The notes: generated by a model from the sequence alone, not told the origin. A stretch of DNA of 64,000 nt from Leptolyngbya ohadii IS1 (GCF_002215035.1 NZ_NKFP01000006.1:2323080-2387079); one strand, 5' to 3'. Shown: positions 1-8,980, counted from the stretch's first letter. Numbers and translations are program-made.

Positions 1-1
1 C

Positions 2-508
2 GCCAAATTTCAGGAGGGGATTTTTCCCACGCTGGGGGCGATCGGCGGATTATTTGTCGCGTCGGGAATTGGCGTACTGCTGTTTAAGTTTGGCGTCAGG
101 CTGAACCTGAAACGGTTCTTTCAAATTATGGGGGTGCTGCTGCTGCTGCTGGTTGCCGGACTCATGGTAACGGCTCTGGGTCATTTTGATGTGGTGATGC
201 AAACCCTTGCCAGTCAAAACCGCGCCTCGGAATCCCTCTGTTTTTACTACGAACACTTTACCCGCGTGCATTCCTGCGTGTTGGGTCCCACAGTCTGGGA
301 CCTGGCAAAAGTGTTACCGGACGATCGCTTCCCGGGACTGCTGCTGAGTGCGCTGTTTGGCTATACGCAGCACCTTTATCAAGTACAGGCGATCGTGTAT
401 GTGCTGTTTCTGGTGACGATCGGCAGCATTTATTTCCAGAGTTTGGGCGGGCGGGTCTTCTTTCCCAGGCTAAATTTGAGACGGAAAGGCAGCAGCGCAC
501 GCAGCTAA
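2..508 (+). CDS. FTR1-family iron permease, C-terminal part
   Basis: The reading frame is open from the left edge, so only the last 168 residues are present. The protein is very hydrophobic, with segments near the edge (LGAIGGLFVASGIGVLLF) and after the LKRFFQIM stretch (VLLLLLVAGLMVTALGHF), then a soluble loop and a final helix (AIVYVLFLVTIGSIYF), followed by a short basic tail. The LK-x-FF-x(3)-G-x-LLLLVAAGL pattern is typical of the last third of Ftr1/EfeU high-affinity iron permeases, which move iron across the inner membrane. The REXXE iron-binding helices would lie outside the window, so the assignment rests on topology and general resemblance. Confidence 0.7.
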   Translation, partial: AKFQEGIFPTLGAIGGLFVASGIGVLLFKFGVRLNLKRFFQIMGVLLLLLVAGLMVTALGHFDVVMQTLASQNRASESLCFYYEHFTRVHSCVLGPTVWDLAKVLPDDRFPGLLLSALFGYTQHLYQVQAIVYVLFLVTIGSIYFQSLGGRVFFPRLNLRRKGSSARS

Positions 509-528
509 ATAGCTAGAGTCACTGTTTT

Positions 529-567
529 GGGTAGAGCTGTTCTGGGTAGAGCTGTTCTGGGTAGAGC
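529..567. repeat. 15-bp tandem repeat
   Basis: Two full and one partial copy of GGGTAGAGCTGTTCT follow the permease stop codon. There is no coding potential. Confidence 0.8.
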
Positions 568-654
568 AACAGTTTAGAGTAACGATTTTAAGCAAAAATT
601 GGACAAATCGTTCAAGTAGACAAAGCTAGACAAGCAGAACTCAAAAACAGGATT

Positions 655-696
655 AGACAAACGAAATCAGACAAACGAAATTAGACAAACGAAAAA
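655..696. repeat. 14-bp tandem repeat overlapping a stop codon
   Basis: Three copies of AGACAAACGAAAT(C/T) run across the stop codon of the minus-strand RTX protein, so the repeat contributes the last residues (FSFV) of that protein. Confidence 0.75.
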
Positions 697-1364
697 TTGC
701 GGGTAGCCAAATTCACGGAAGCGGCGTTGACGCCTTCCAGAACTGCAATCAGTTCGCTGCTGGCTGTTCCCGTCGCTGGATCAACCTTACTCATATAAAT
801 GCCTGTTCCCGTTGCGGTTGCACCAAGGACATAGCTGGTAGGCGCTCCGGCAAGCTGAATGCGATCGGCTTTCTTGAAGTCTTTGATCACTGCGTAGTCT
901 GCTTCGCCTGCCGAGCTGTAGAAGGCTGTGCCTGCCTGTCCTAAAACGAAGGTGTCTTTGCCGTTGCCGCCGATTAGAATATCGACTTCAGGGACTGGGG
1001 CAGCCGGAACGGGAGTTGCGCTCGTCGTTTGAGCAGTTGCGGTTGTGGGCATTACATCTGGCACTGCGTTCATGCCAATCAGAATGTCGTTGCCGTTGCC
1101 ACCAATCAATTCATCGTTGCCCGCCTCGCCGTGCAGGATATCCTTGCCGTTGCCGCCGCTGATTTTGTCGTTGCCCAGTCCACCTTTAATCACTTCAGGC
1201 TTGTTGCCGCCCATTAGGATATCGTCCGCATCGGTCGGAACCAGCATCTCTTTGAGTTTGCCGCCCTTGCCTTGCCGATCTTTGGAATTGAGATCTTTAG
1301 AATTGAGATCCTTCAGCTCTTTGAGATCCTTGAATTTACCGCTGCCTTTACGCTGATTCTTCAT
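681..1364 (-). CDS. RTX-type calcium-binding repeat protein
   Basis: A 227-residue protein. Residues 1-40 are strongly basic and Lys-rich (KFKDLKELKDLNSKDLNSKD, with an internal duplication of LNSKD). Glycine/aspartate nonapeptides of the hemolysin type follow (GGLGNDKISGGNGKDILHG and related), then a Pro/Thr/Ala linker, another GGNGKD repeat and a C-terminal domain with DRIQLAG. Such repeats bind Ca2+ in a parallel beta-roll and usually occur in secreted or surface proteins. There is no classical signal peptide; the C-terminal region may serve type I secretion, which is inference. It stands alone in its transcription unit. Confidence 0.8.
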   Translation of the reverse strand: MKNQRKGSGKFKDLKELKDLNSKDLNSKDRQGKGGKLKEMLVPTDADDILMGGNKPEVIKGGLGNDKISGGNGKDILHGEAGNDELIGGNGNDILIGMNAVPDVMPTTATAQTTSATPVPAAPVPEVDILIGGNGKDTFVLGQAGTAFYSSAGEADYAVIKDFKKADRIQLAGAPTSYVLGATATGTGIYMSKVDPATGTASSELIAVLEGVNAASVNLATRNFSFV

Positions 1365-1826
1365 AAAAATGTCCTCATCGAATTTCTATCGCAATCAAAA
1401 TGATTGTTCGATGAGACAAATTTAATTCACGCTTTTGTCAATCAGGTTCGATAAAGGTACACAACTTTTGTTTATTGTTTCTATGAATTCGGCGAAGTCA
1501 GTCTGAGTAGAATCACAGAGATGCGTTCGCAATAATTTAAAGAATAGCGGGAACTTTTTCGAGATTAGAACGATTACTCAACGATTATTCACTAAAGCAA
1601 TCCCAATCTATAAAAATTGAGTTTCTTGCTGAAGCAAACTGGAAGAAATTACGGAGATTTTCGTTCTCTGCTCAACTTCTTCCTGGAGTAGAAACTACAG
1701 CGGATAGGACAGCGGCGAGGCTCCGCATCCAGCTCATATTAGCGGCAGAGCTGCCTCCGAGTCGTATCTAGGCTGAGCCTGGACACCAGAGTTAACCAGA
1801 GTTGAGAAGATTAGTAGACACCAAAT
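1365..1826. other. Intergenic region
   Basis: AT-rich upstream region of the RTX gene. It contains one copy of a dispersed hairpin repeat (1714-1789); nothing else is recognisable. Confidence 0.6.
1714..1789 (+). repeat. Dispersed hairpin repeat, copy A (partial)
   Basis: Shares GCGGCAGAGC and AGGCTGAGCCTGGACACCAG with copies at 14557-14667, 20549-20583 and 53515-53620 (reverse). It contains short self-complementary segments (CCAGGCTGAGCCTGG type). Confidence 0.75.
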
Positions 1827-2366
1827 TTATTGATTCTTCAAGCTCAAAAGCCCTTCTTCCTTCAGCTTTGGATCAAAGCGTACAGGCATTTTGACGCCCC
1901 GCTGTTCTAGCTGAATCATCACTTCTGCTTCTACGCGGCGGGCAATTTGCTTCAGAAGTTTTGTCCGCTCCAGGTCATCACTGGCGGCATAGGCGGACTG
2001 TTCTGCGGTGGTCATCTGTGCCTTTGCGTCGATCGCCTGGCTCCAGAGCAGTTCTTCAGCGGCATTGCCGGGAGGCGTTGTTCCACTTTCGCCGATCCAG
2101 TGGGTGCGAATTTCCTCTAGCAGTGTGCGGCTGGGTCGCTCGATCGTCTGCACTTTCAGCCAATAGCATTTCTGCGGCTGCCGGACAAGGTGCTGTTTCA
2201 GGCTTAGGGTTACATCTCGCGAGTATCCGATATATTGCAGCGTTTTTGACGCATCGAAAATGGCATAGACCCCAATTCCAAAGGGGCGATCGATGAGCTG
2301 ACCCTCGTCATCCAGGTAGGGAAGATATTCGAGGTCGGTGAGACTTGGCAGGGTGGAGGGGGGCAT
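1827..2366 (-). CDS. GIY-YIG nuclease-fold protein
   Basis: A 179-residue protein. The segment GVYAIFDASKTLQYIGYSRD near residues 31-50 matches the GIY-YIG core (GVY, then YIG about ten residues later), followed by a conserved Arg/Lys-containing helix and a Glu-rich region. It is a cyanobacterial single-domain type; members of this family cut or bind DNA, but this subgroup has no assigned role. The C-terminal third (PVRFDPKLKEEGLLSLKNQ) is typical of plant/cyanobacterial homologues. The gene lies downstream of menA on the same strand, with a 45-bp low-complexity gap. Confidence 0.75.
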   Translation of the reverse strand: MPPSTLPSLTDLEYLPYLDDEGQLIDRPFGIGVYAIFDASKTLQYIGYSRDVTLSLKQHLVRQPQKCYWLKVQTIERPSRTLLEEIRTHWIGESGTTPPGNAAEELLWSQAIDAKAQMTTAEQSAYAASDDLERTKLLKQIARRVEAEVMIQLEQRGVKMPVRFDPKLKEEGLLSLKNQ

Positions 2367-2411
2367 GGGGTTGGATGAGTGGATGAGCAGGGAGCGGGGG
2401 GCAGGGGAGGA
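2367..2411. repeat. GGATGAGT-type low-complexity spacer
   Basis: Contains TTGGATGAGTGGATGAGCAG followed by a GGGGCAGGGGAGG tract. The same composition recurs at 10412-10462, 16540-16590, 60503-60557 and inside a coding sequence at 61037-61085. Confidence 0.6.
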
Positions 2412-3344
2412 TTAGTTGAGGGCGAAGCCCAGGCAGAGGAGGACGCCGCTCCAGAAGTGGAGGTTGACGGCGATGAATTTGCAGTTGTTGACCCGATCGG
2501 GTTTGTCGTGGTTTTCGCCGACGTGGGTGCAGAGGCGGTAGGCAGTGGGCAGGCTGATGAAGATGAGGAGCGTCCAGAGGGGGAATACACCCAGTCCAAC
2601 AAACAGCAGGGTCAGGGCATAAAGAATCCCGCAGACCCAGGGGAGAAGCTGAGCCGATCGCAGGGTTCCCAGGCGCACAATGGGCGATCGCTTTCCGGCT
2701 GCCAGGTCGTCCTTGACCTGATGGAAGTGGGAGCAAAAGAGAATCAAGCTGGTGCTGATGCCCAGAATAATCGACGCGATCAGGCTACCCATCGACCAGG
2801 ATTGGGTCTGGCTATAGTAGGCGGCGGAGACGGCAAGCGGACCAAAGGCAAAGAAGCAGAGGATTTCCCCAAGCCCCCGATAGCCCAGACGAAAGGGCGG
2901 TCCCTGGTAAACGTAGCCCAATCCGCAGCACAGAAGAATAATGCCCAGAATCGTGAGATCTCGCTGCGTCCAGGCGATCGACACGATGCCCAAAATCCCC
3001 AGCACCAGCAGCAGGTTGCCAATCCAGAAGACCAGAGTTTTGTTGCGGGTCAGGTTGACCAGGGAGTGATGCTTGTTGACATCAATTCCAGTTTCCGAAT
3101 CAAACACATCGTTGCTGACATTTTCCCAACCCAGAATCAGCACCGCAGAAACCAGAAACGTCAGGAAAATTCCCGGGTTCAGCGTTTGACGCTCTGCATA
3201 TGCCACAGCCGTTCCCAGGGCGATCGGCATAATTGCCACGCTGTACATGGGCGGCTTGATTGCTGCCATCCAGAGCTTTTTCTGAAGTTTGTTCTCGCGT
3301 TCGTCTGCCGGAGAAGGAAGGGAGTTAACAAGCTTAATCGTCAT
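2412..3344 (-). CDS. menA: 1,4-dihydroxy-2-naphthoate phytyltransferase
   Basis: A 310-residue UbiA-family membrane prenyltransferase with about eight or nine hydrophobic helices. The prenyl-diphosphate Asp motif is NDVFDSETGID near residues 80-92, and a second Asp-rich loop (FHQVKDDLAAGKRS) lies in the second half. MenA attaches the phytyl/prenyl chain to 1,4-dihydroxy-2-naphthoate, the membrane step of phylloquinone synthesis for photosystem I. The start is an ATG followed by TIKLVNSLPSPADERENKLQKKLW; the length fits the cyanobacterial family. The GIY-YIG gene follows on the same strand. Confidence 0.9.
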   Translation of the reverse strand: MTIKLVNSLPSPADERENKLQKKLWMAAIKPPMYSVAIMPIALGTAVAYAERQTLNPGIFLTFLVSAVLILGWENVSNDVFDSETGIDVNKHHSLVNLTRNKTLVFWIGNLLLVLGILGIVSIAWTQRDLTILGIILLCCGLGYVYQGPPFRLGYRGLGEILCFFAFGPLAVSAAYYSQTQSWSMGSLIASIILGISTSLILFCSHFHQVKDDLAAGKRSPIVRLGTLRSAQLLPWVCGILYALTLLFVGLGVFPLWTLLIFISLPTAYRLCTHVGENHDKPDRVNNCKFIAVNLHFWSGVLLCLGFALN

Positions 3345-3493
3345 GAAATTTCCTGAACGGTTTGATTCAGACCAGACTCACCACACGGACTTTATATAAA
3401 GTGCCATGAACCCTGCCGCGATCGATGCTCAGCCGTTCACAGTAGCAACGATTCTTTACGTCTGGTGATAATTTGCAACGATCCAGAACGAGT

Positions 3494-4381
3494 TCAAGCC
3501 CGTTTCACAATCTGATCCAGCACACTTTCCAGAACATCATTTTCGGGCAGGGTGATCAGAAATAGATCCTGAAGGACAGTCACCAGTTCTTCGATCGTTT
3601 GAATCCGATGCTTTTCTGTTTGTCCATTCGTTTGTCCATTCAAGTGATGAATTGAAAGCTCGTTGTTCCGCAGCGCATAGCGGCAACCCTCATCGGGGCG
3701 AGCCACGACCAAATGATTCACAAATAGAGAATCGGGATGGGTAGACACATACCAATTTGCCACCTCGTAGTCCGGTAACTGCTGCTCCTGAAGATCGAAG
3801 CTGTAGAGCGATTTCCAGGTCTGGTCGAGTTTGACCTGCATCGTGTAGAGGTCATCCTGCTGAATGAATCGAAATGGCTCGTGGGTCGTCTCCTGCTCAA
3901 CATTGGGAGCCAAATGCAGGGGCGCAGTCAACCCTAGTCCACCAAATCCCACATCGGCAATGTAGGGTTCCCCGTCGATATCGGTGAGGAGAACCATGTG
4001 GGTGCGGGGCATTTGCGCCTCCTCAGGGAGATTCCAGCGCACCCGTGCCGCCAGACCTTTGACCTGAAATCCCAGCGCCAGGAGAACCGATCGCAGCAGC
4101 AGGTTATGCTCAAAGCAATAGCCGCCCCGCCCCTGATGGATTAGCTTTTGCTGAAGGGAGGGCAAGCTGAGGGAAACCGGCTGTTTGAGCAGAGGGTTCA
4201 GATTCTCGAAGGGAATGGCGATCGGATGCTGTCGATGAATGAGCCGCAGCGTTTCCAGAGTAGGACGGCAATCCTCCCCAAGCAGGGATGCTCCAATATT
4301 GCCCAGACCAATTCTCTGGAAGTAGGCGTCAAGCTCGATGCGGGTTGAAGGGAGGGTGAGGGTTGCGGAAGTTAAGTCCAA
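3494..4381 (-). CDS. nat: Arylamine N-acetyltransferase
   Basis: A 295-residue NAT. The cysteine-protease-like catalytic triad is complete: Cys89 in RGGYCFEHN, His128 in RTHMVLL and Asp143 in YIADVGFGG. The enzyme transfers acetyl from acetyl-CoA to arylamines or hydrazines by a ping-pong mechanism in the cytoplasm; the physiological substrate in cyanobacteria is unknown. An in-frame GQTNGQT repeat near residue 258 comes from a short DNA duplication. A VOC-family gene lies just upstream on the same strand (14 bp apart), so the two may be co-transcribed. Confidence 0.9.
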   Translation of the reverse strand: MDLTSATLTLPSTRIELDAYFQRIGLGNIGASLLGEDCRPTLETLRLIHRQHPIAIPFENLNPLLKQPVSLSLPSLQQKLIHQGRGGYCFEHNLLLRSVLLALGFQVKGLAARVRWNLPEEAQMPRTHMVLLTDIDGEPYIADVGFGGLGLTAPLHLAPNVEQETTHEPFRFIQQDDLYTMQVKLDQTWKSLYSFDLQEQQLPDYEVANWYVSTHPDSLFVNHLVVARPDEGCRYALRNNELSIHHLNGQTNGQTEKHRIQTIEELVTVLQDLFLITLPENDVLESVLDQIVKRA

Positions 4382-4395
4382 GCAAATGTCTCCCG

Positions 4396-4818
4396 TTATG
4401 TATCGATATAAAGCTCCTGAATGAGCTGTTCATCCCAGTAGGACGCTTCAACCTTATGCCCATCTGGGTCGCGCACAAAGCAGCCATAGTAGGGTTCACC
4501 ATAGTCTGGTCTGCCCCCTGGTGCCCCTTCATCAATGCCGCCGCTGGCAAGGGCTGCTTCATAGAAGGCATGAACTGCCTCTTTAGTTGGAGCAATGAAC
4601 CCGATGTGAGTTCCATTTCCCACTGTAGCAGGCTGACCATCGATCGGGGTTTGCACCCAAAACTCAGGATAGACCTTGCCATACGCCACTGCGCCCGGAT
4701 GTTCCATGATGCGTCTGCATCCAAGGGTCGGCAGTACGCGATCGTAAAATGCGACGGCTTGTTCAAAGTGATTCGTCCCGATCGAAATATGCGAAAGGAT
4801 ACTGGAATTGTCTTCCAT
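4396..4818 (-). CDS. VOC (glyoxalase/bleomycin-resistance) family protein
   Basis: A 140-residue protein with one pair of beta-alpha-beta-beta-beta modules. The first is SILSHISIGTNHFEQAVAFYDRVLPTLG; the second ends in YYGCFVRDPDGHKVEASYW, the usual RDPDGHxVE strand with the metal-binding Glu. His12 and the late Glu are candidate metal ligands. The family includes lyases, dioxygenases and resistance proteins; nothing here specifies the reaction. It is probably transcribed with nat, which follows 14 bp downstream. Confidence 0.8.
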   Translation of the reverse strand: MEDNSSILSHISIGTNHFEQAVAFYDRVLPTLGCRRIMEHPGAVAYGKVYPEFWVQTPIDGQPATVGNGTHIGFIAPTKEAVHAFYEAALASGGIDEGAPGGRPDYGEPYYGCFVRDPDGHKVEASYWDEQLIQELYIDT

Positions 4819-5278
4819 ACGCCCTCGTCGGATTAGTTTGTAGAGTGGGGTTTAATCTTGAAGCGATAATAGCAAGTATTTTTGTACTAATCAACAGGTC
4901 TACAGGACAGGCTATCAGCAGAATGATTTAACCCAGGACGATCGGTCTTTTGTCCCAGAATTAGCTGATCGACAATCCGATACTTTTGGGCAACCTGACT
5001 AGAGGTAGATTCAGAGGTGAAAACAATCTTATTGGGGTAGCTGGCAAATCGGTCTGACTTCAGTGCTTGAACTGGATTGATCGTCGGCTGATCCCGTTTT
5101 TCGATTCTGTTCTTAAATTCCGTTTTTCGATTGTGTCGCCTGATGCGGGATGATTCTCCCTGGTAGGGCAGTTCTTGAATCTGCCGGATTCCCTCTATAG
5201 AATGAGCTGAGGTCAGGATTTCCCGTCGCTTCGATTTCAGTTCGATCCGTCTTCTATGCACTTTACGGCAAGTGGTAT
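4819..5278. other. Divergent intergenic region
   Basis: Separates the minus-strand VOC gene from plus-strand pilT, so it should hold two outward promoters. No clear motif was recognised. An open frame across it overlaps the pilT start and was rejected. Confidence 0.5.
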
Positions 5279-6634
5279 ATGACTGAAGCACAACATCCAT
5301 TCACCCCGCCCGCTGTTCCTCGTGTACCGCCGCCACCCCCGCCTCGACCCTCTGCCCAACCCAGCGGTCAACCGGGTGGTCAAGCCAATCCACAGCCGAC
5401 GATCGCAGCGACTCAGCAAATGCCTGCTCAGACGATGCCACTGCCGTCCGGAAATCCTGCTGCTGCTGGAATGCCATCCCGTCCTGCGGCTCCGCCTCCC
5501 GGAAATCCTGCCCGCACGCCTCCGGCACCTCCACCCGGAGCAAAAGGGGCAATTCGTGCCAAACTGGCTCCCGGACAGCCGACGCTGGCGCAGCTAGTAC
5601 GAGAAGCATTCGACAAAGGCTTTTCCGATATCCATGTGGGCGTCGGGGAAACACCGCGCTTTCGTAACCGGGGGGAAATCGACAAGACCGATTATCCGGT
5701 GACAGACCTGGACACCTTCTTTAGCTGGCTGAAGGAAATTCTCAGCGACGAGGATATCAAGCGGTTTCAGGATAACCTCGACTACGACGGTGCGACCCAG
5801 TACGAATTTGCCCGCGTCCGGATTAACCTGTTCGATTCGCTGCGCGGTCCAGCGATGGTGATGCGTCTGATTCCGCTGAAGATTATGACGATCGATCAGC
5901 TCAATCTGCCGCCCGTTTTCCGCGACATCTGCCACTATCACAAGGGGCTGATTCTGGTGACGGGTCCCACTGGATCGGGTAAGTCCACCACGATGGCAGC
6001 GATGATCGACTACATCAACAACGAGATGCCCAAAAACATCATCACGATCGAAGACCCGGTCGAATTTGTGCATCAAAGTAAGCGATCGCTGATTAAACAG
6101 CGGGAAGTCGGCATCCATACCCACAAGTTTGACAATGCGCTAAAAGCCTCCCTGCGGGAAGACCCGGATTTGATTCTGGTGGGGGAAATGCGGGACAAGG
6201 AAACGGTGAACACGGCTCTAAAAGCAGCACAGACGGGTCACTTAGTCATGGGAACCCTGCACACCAACAGCGCCGTGAAGACGATCGAGCGTATCCTGAA
6301 CCTGTATGAACCTGATCAACAGGCTCCCATGCGAATTGCGATCGCCGAGTCTTTGGTTGCCGTGATTGCTCAGGGGCTATGCCGTACCACGGACGGAAAA
6401 CGCGCCGCCTTCCACGACATCATGATTAACACCGACGCGATTAAAGACTACATTCGTCGGGGCGAAATTGATGAAATTGAGGCAATCATTCCCCGCTGTA
6501 CCTTCGACGGGATGTGTACGATGAACCAGTCCCTCTACAAGCTGTACGAGGCAGGACGCATTACCGAGGAAACTGCCCTGGAGCAGTCACCCAAACCGAA
6601 CGAAATGGCACAAATTCTACGCGGACGGGTTTAG
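5279..6634 (+). CDS. pilT: PilT-type twitching motility ATPase
   Basis: A 451-residue hexameric secretion-ATPase-superfamily protein that powers retraction of type IV pili. Residues 1-95 are a Pro/Ala/Gln-rich low-complexity extension absent from short PilT proteins. After that come the PAS-like N-terminal domain, Walker A (GPTGSGKST, about residues 229-237), the Asp box (IEDPVEFVH), Walker B (REDPDLILVGEMRD) and the His box (TGHLVMGTLHTNSA). The gene stands alone, outside a pilB-pilT-pilC operon. With the extension, this suggests the second cyanobacterial paralogue (PilT2, linked to phototaxis direction) rather than the main retraction motor; that is inference. A terminator follows at 6751. 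Confidence 0.9.
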   Translation: MTEAQHPFTPPAVPRVPPPPPPRPSAQPSGQPGGQANPQPTIAATQQMPAQTMPLPSGNPAAAGMPSRPAAPPPGNPARTPPAPPPGAKGAIRAKLAPGQPTLAQLVREAFDKGFSDIHVGVGETPRFRNRGEIDKTDYPVTDLDTFFSWLKEILSDEDIKRFQDNLDYDGATQYEFARVRINLFDSLRGPAMVMRLIPLKIMTIDQLNLPPVFRDICHYHKGLILVTGPTGSGKSTTMAAMIDYINNEMPKNIITIEDPVEFVHQSKRSLIKQREVGIHTHKFDNALKASLREDPDLILVGEMRDKETVNTALKAAQTGHLVMGTLHTNSAVKTIERILNLYEPDQQAPMRIAIAESLVAVIAQGLCRTTDGKRAAFHDIMINTDAIKDYIRRGEIDEIEAIIPRCTFDGMCTMNQSLYKLYEAGRITEETALEQSPKPNEMAQILRGRV

Positions 6635-6750
6635 GGCGATTACGCCGAAAGGGGAACTGCTTCGCATCAGCTTTTTCGCAGTCAGCCGTTTGGTGCGATC
6701 GATTGATCGCTTTCCACTTTATTAGCCTTGTTTTTAACGTTGATCAACTG

Positions 6751-6771
6751 GGGGCAAATGCCCCTTTTTTT
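6751..6771 (+). terminator. Rho-independent terminator after pilT
   Basis: Stem GGGGC/GCCCC with loop AAAT followed by seven T. Confidence 0.9.
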
Positions 6772-6945
6772 GTGCCGATCCGCTGCATAACTCGTTCATT
6801 AGCTGCTGTTCATCGGGTTGTCGAAAGAAAAAACATTCGCTGAACTTACCTTATTCATCAGCTTCAGTTAAGTTTTATGGCTTGCCTATCTCCGCTGCTG
6901 TGCCAGGGGAAAAGTAAGCTTAGTAACCAATTGAGTGCGATAACT

Positions 6946-7413
6946 ATGCTTGATGTATTCGATCGCATCGCAGAAATTGACAATCGCTACGCCACAGACC
7001 AGGAATTGCAGGAACTGGAGCAGATTTCCCAGGAATTGACCGATCGCCTTCGCCTCTATCAGAAGCTATTGCAGGCAGAAGAACAGATCCTCGCCGAACT
7101 GTATAAACGAGTCCTTGCGATCGATCCTCACCTGTTTCTTCTGGACGGCAGGAACGTAGCATCACAGTGCCAGCGCGACGTTCGTCATACCTTTCATCAG
7201 TCGATTCAATCGATGCTGCTGGGCGAAACCTGGCTCCAGGATAATTTGTTGCTTTGGTTTCAGTCGGTAATTCGATCGTTCAAAATCCAGCCTCGCTGCG
7301 AACTGGTGTATTCTACGCTAGAAACACTGCTCCAGGCAGCGCTGCCACCACAGGAAAGCCAAATCATTTGTCCGATCATCCGTCGGGTTAAAGAATGCCT
7401 GACCCAGCCCTAA
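6946..7413 (+). CDS. Phycobilisome-superfamily globin-like protein 1
   Basis: A 155-residue, mostly helical protein. RYATDQELQELEQ followed by RLRLYQKLLQAEEQILAELY resembles the first helices of allophycocyanin-like proteins of cyanobacteria, and FQSVIRSFKIQ matches the conserved FQTIMRAFKAQ helix of the stand-alone phycobilisome-protein group. Cys75-x-Arg77-Asp78 (CQRD) matches the chromophore-attachment motif of phycobiliproteins, so it may bind a bilin. The frame extends upstream to 6877, but the start at 6946 gives a protein of exactly the same length as the paralogue 223 bp downstream, with gap-free similarity. Linker domains and known apc/cpc neighbours are absent. It is probably a sensory or assembly-related relative rather than an antenna subunit. 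Confidence 0.7.
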   Translation: MLDVFDRIAEIDNRYATDQELQELEQISQELTDRLRLYQKLLQAEEQILAELYKRVLAIDPHLFLLDGRNVASQCQRDVRHTFHQSIQSMLLGETWLQDNLLLWFQSVIRSFKIQPRCELVYSTLETLLQAALPPQESQIICPIIRRVKECLTQP

Positions 7414-7636
7414 CGTTATCCCACTCAATAACAGGGAACGATAAAGGCTAGACCCAGTAGAGCCAGGGTGTGAGGAAGTCTATCATCCTATTTTTTCAGC
7501 TTATGAACGACAGCTTGTGAACACTGTTATTTCGACAGTGATTCCTTATGATGATTAAGTTTTGTAACTTGATCGTCCTGTTAATTTGCCAGCGGGAAAA
7601 ATAAGCCTATTGTTCTCCTGGGTCTAAACCATATTT

Positions 7637-8104
7637 ATGCTGAATGTTCTCCAACAAATTGCTGAAATTGACGATCGCTACGCTAATGATCAGGAGCTAA
7701 CCGAACTGGAACAGGTCTCCCAGCACATGGTCGAGCGCCTTCGGCTCTATCAGAAACTCTCCCAGGGGGAGGAACAGATTCTGGCGGAACTTTATAAGCG
7801 CCTGAGCACAACCCATTCCCAGCTATTTATCCTCAATGGCAAAGACGTTTCTGCCCAGTGTCGAAATGAAGTGCAATACACCCTTCACCAGGCGATTCAA
7901 TCTCTGCTGTTAGGTGAGGACTGGCTCCAGGAAAGTTTTCTGCTGTGGATGCAGACCATTATTCGATCGCTCAAACTTCAGTCTGTATGCAATGTCGTGT
8001 ATTCTACGCTGGAAACACTGCTGCAATCGGCACTGACGCCGCAGGAAAGCCAAATTATTTGCCCAGTAATCCAGCAGATTAAAGAAAGCCTGACCCAGCC
8101 CTAA
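7637..8104 (+). CDS. Phycobilisome-superfamily globin-like protein 2
   Basis: A 155-residue paralogue of the preceding gene, aligning without gaps and roughly 60% identical by eye (for example EEQILAELYKR, YSTLETLLQ and TPQESQIICPVI). Cys75 is kept, but the next residues are Arg-Asn-Glu (CRNE) instead of x-Arg-Asp, so the residues that normally contact the bilin are changed. The pair looks like a tandem duplication followed by divergence of the pigment site. The 223-bp spacer could contain a separate promoter. Function unknown. Confidence 0.7.
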   Translation: MLNVLQQIAEIDDRYANDQELTELEQVSQHMVERLRLYQKLSQGEEQILAELYKRLSTTHSQLFILNGKDVSAQCRNEVQYTLHQAIQSLLLGEDWLQESFLLWMQTIIRSLKLQSVCNVVYSTLETLLQSALTPQESQIICPVIQQIKESLTQP

Positions 8105-8321
8105 TACCTGGCATATTGCCTGATACAGGTATTTCATTTTCGGGGATGCATCTACATTCTAGTTTCGATTACACGATTCTAGTTTCCATTCACACGATCG
8201 TCTTCGGGTGGGAAAGTTCACCATGTCTGTACAGTTCTCCTCACTGTCTCCGGTTGGGCAGGCGAGACATAATCAAGACATGAAGCTTAAACACTTTAAC
8301 TACCCCACACAAGACCGCGCT

Positions 8322-8840
8322 ATGTTAGTCAGATATTGGAATCCCTGGCGTGAAATGGAAACGCTTCGTCGTCAAATGGATCGCGTGTTTGACGAAATGG
8401 GCACTCCCAGTGAATATACCTGGACTCCGGCAATTGAACTGCACAGCAGCGATGAGGCACTAACGCTCAAGGCTCAACTGCCCGGCATGAATCCCAAGGA
8501 TATTAACGTAGAAGTAACTCGCGAAGCCGTCGCCCTTTCTGGTGAGTATCGCAGTGAGCAGCAGAGCGAGAATATCAGCAGAGTGAACAATGGCAGAGTG
8601 AAATCTGAGTTTCGCTACGGCAAATTCCACCGCATTGTGCCGCTCCCGGTTGCTGTACAGAACAATCAGGTGCAAGCCGAGTACAAGGATGGCATCCTGA
8701 TCCTGACCCTCCCCAGAGTGACCGAGGCTCGCAATCAGGTCGTAAAGCTTAACCTGGCAGACCTGACCCAGTCCACATTGGGATCGCCGGAAGCGGCTCC
8801 TGAAGCGATCGAACCGCAGTCTGGCGAGGCACAAAGCTAG
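8322..8840 (+). CDS. hspA: Small heat shock protein, Hsp20/alpha-crystallin family
   Basis: A 172-residue chaperone from the chosen ATG, whose product begins MLVRYWNPWREMETLRRQMD like other cyanobacterial HspA proteins. An upstream in-frame ATG at 8208 would add 38 atypical residues. The alpha-crystallin domain spans about residues 40-140, with AQLPGMNPKDINVEV, FRYGKFHRIVPLP and the final EYKDGILILTLPR strand. The tail is acidic and Ala/Glu-rich. HspA oligomers hold unfolding proteins, also at thylakoids under heat or light stress. A terminator follows at 8952. Confidence 0.9.
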   Translation: MLVRYWNPWREMETLRRQMDRVFDEMGTPSEYTWTPAIELHSSDEALTLKAQLPGMNPKDINVEVTREAVALSGEYRSEQQSENISRVNNGRVKSEFRYGKFHRIVPLPVAVQNNQVQAEYKDGILILTLPRVTEARNQVVKLNLADLTQSTLGSPEAAPEAIEPQSGEAQS

Positions 8841-8951
8841 GTTTTTAGTGCTAGGTTTTTAGCGGCTTCTTCAGTCGCCTCTGGAGTAAGAGACACAAAA
8901 CAGATTTGAGTTAGTCAGTTAATTGATGAGTTAAACAGATAGCACGCTAGA

Positions 8952-8980
8952 GCAGGAGGTGAATTGCCTCTTGCTTTTTT
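8952..8980 (+). terminator. Rho-independent terminator after hspA
   Basis: An 8-bp stem GCAGGAGG/CCTCTTGC (one G-T pair) with a 7-base loop and six T. Confidence 0.85.

Noticed and set aside
4887-5300. Open frame of 137 codons on the minus strand
   Set aside because: Overlaps the pilT start, composition is unlike a protein domain (Arg/Ser/Gln-rich without hydrophobic pattern), no ribosome site; probably promoter DNA.
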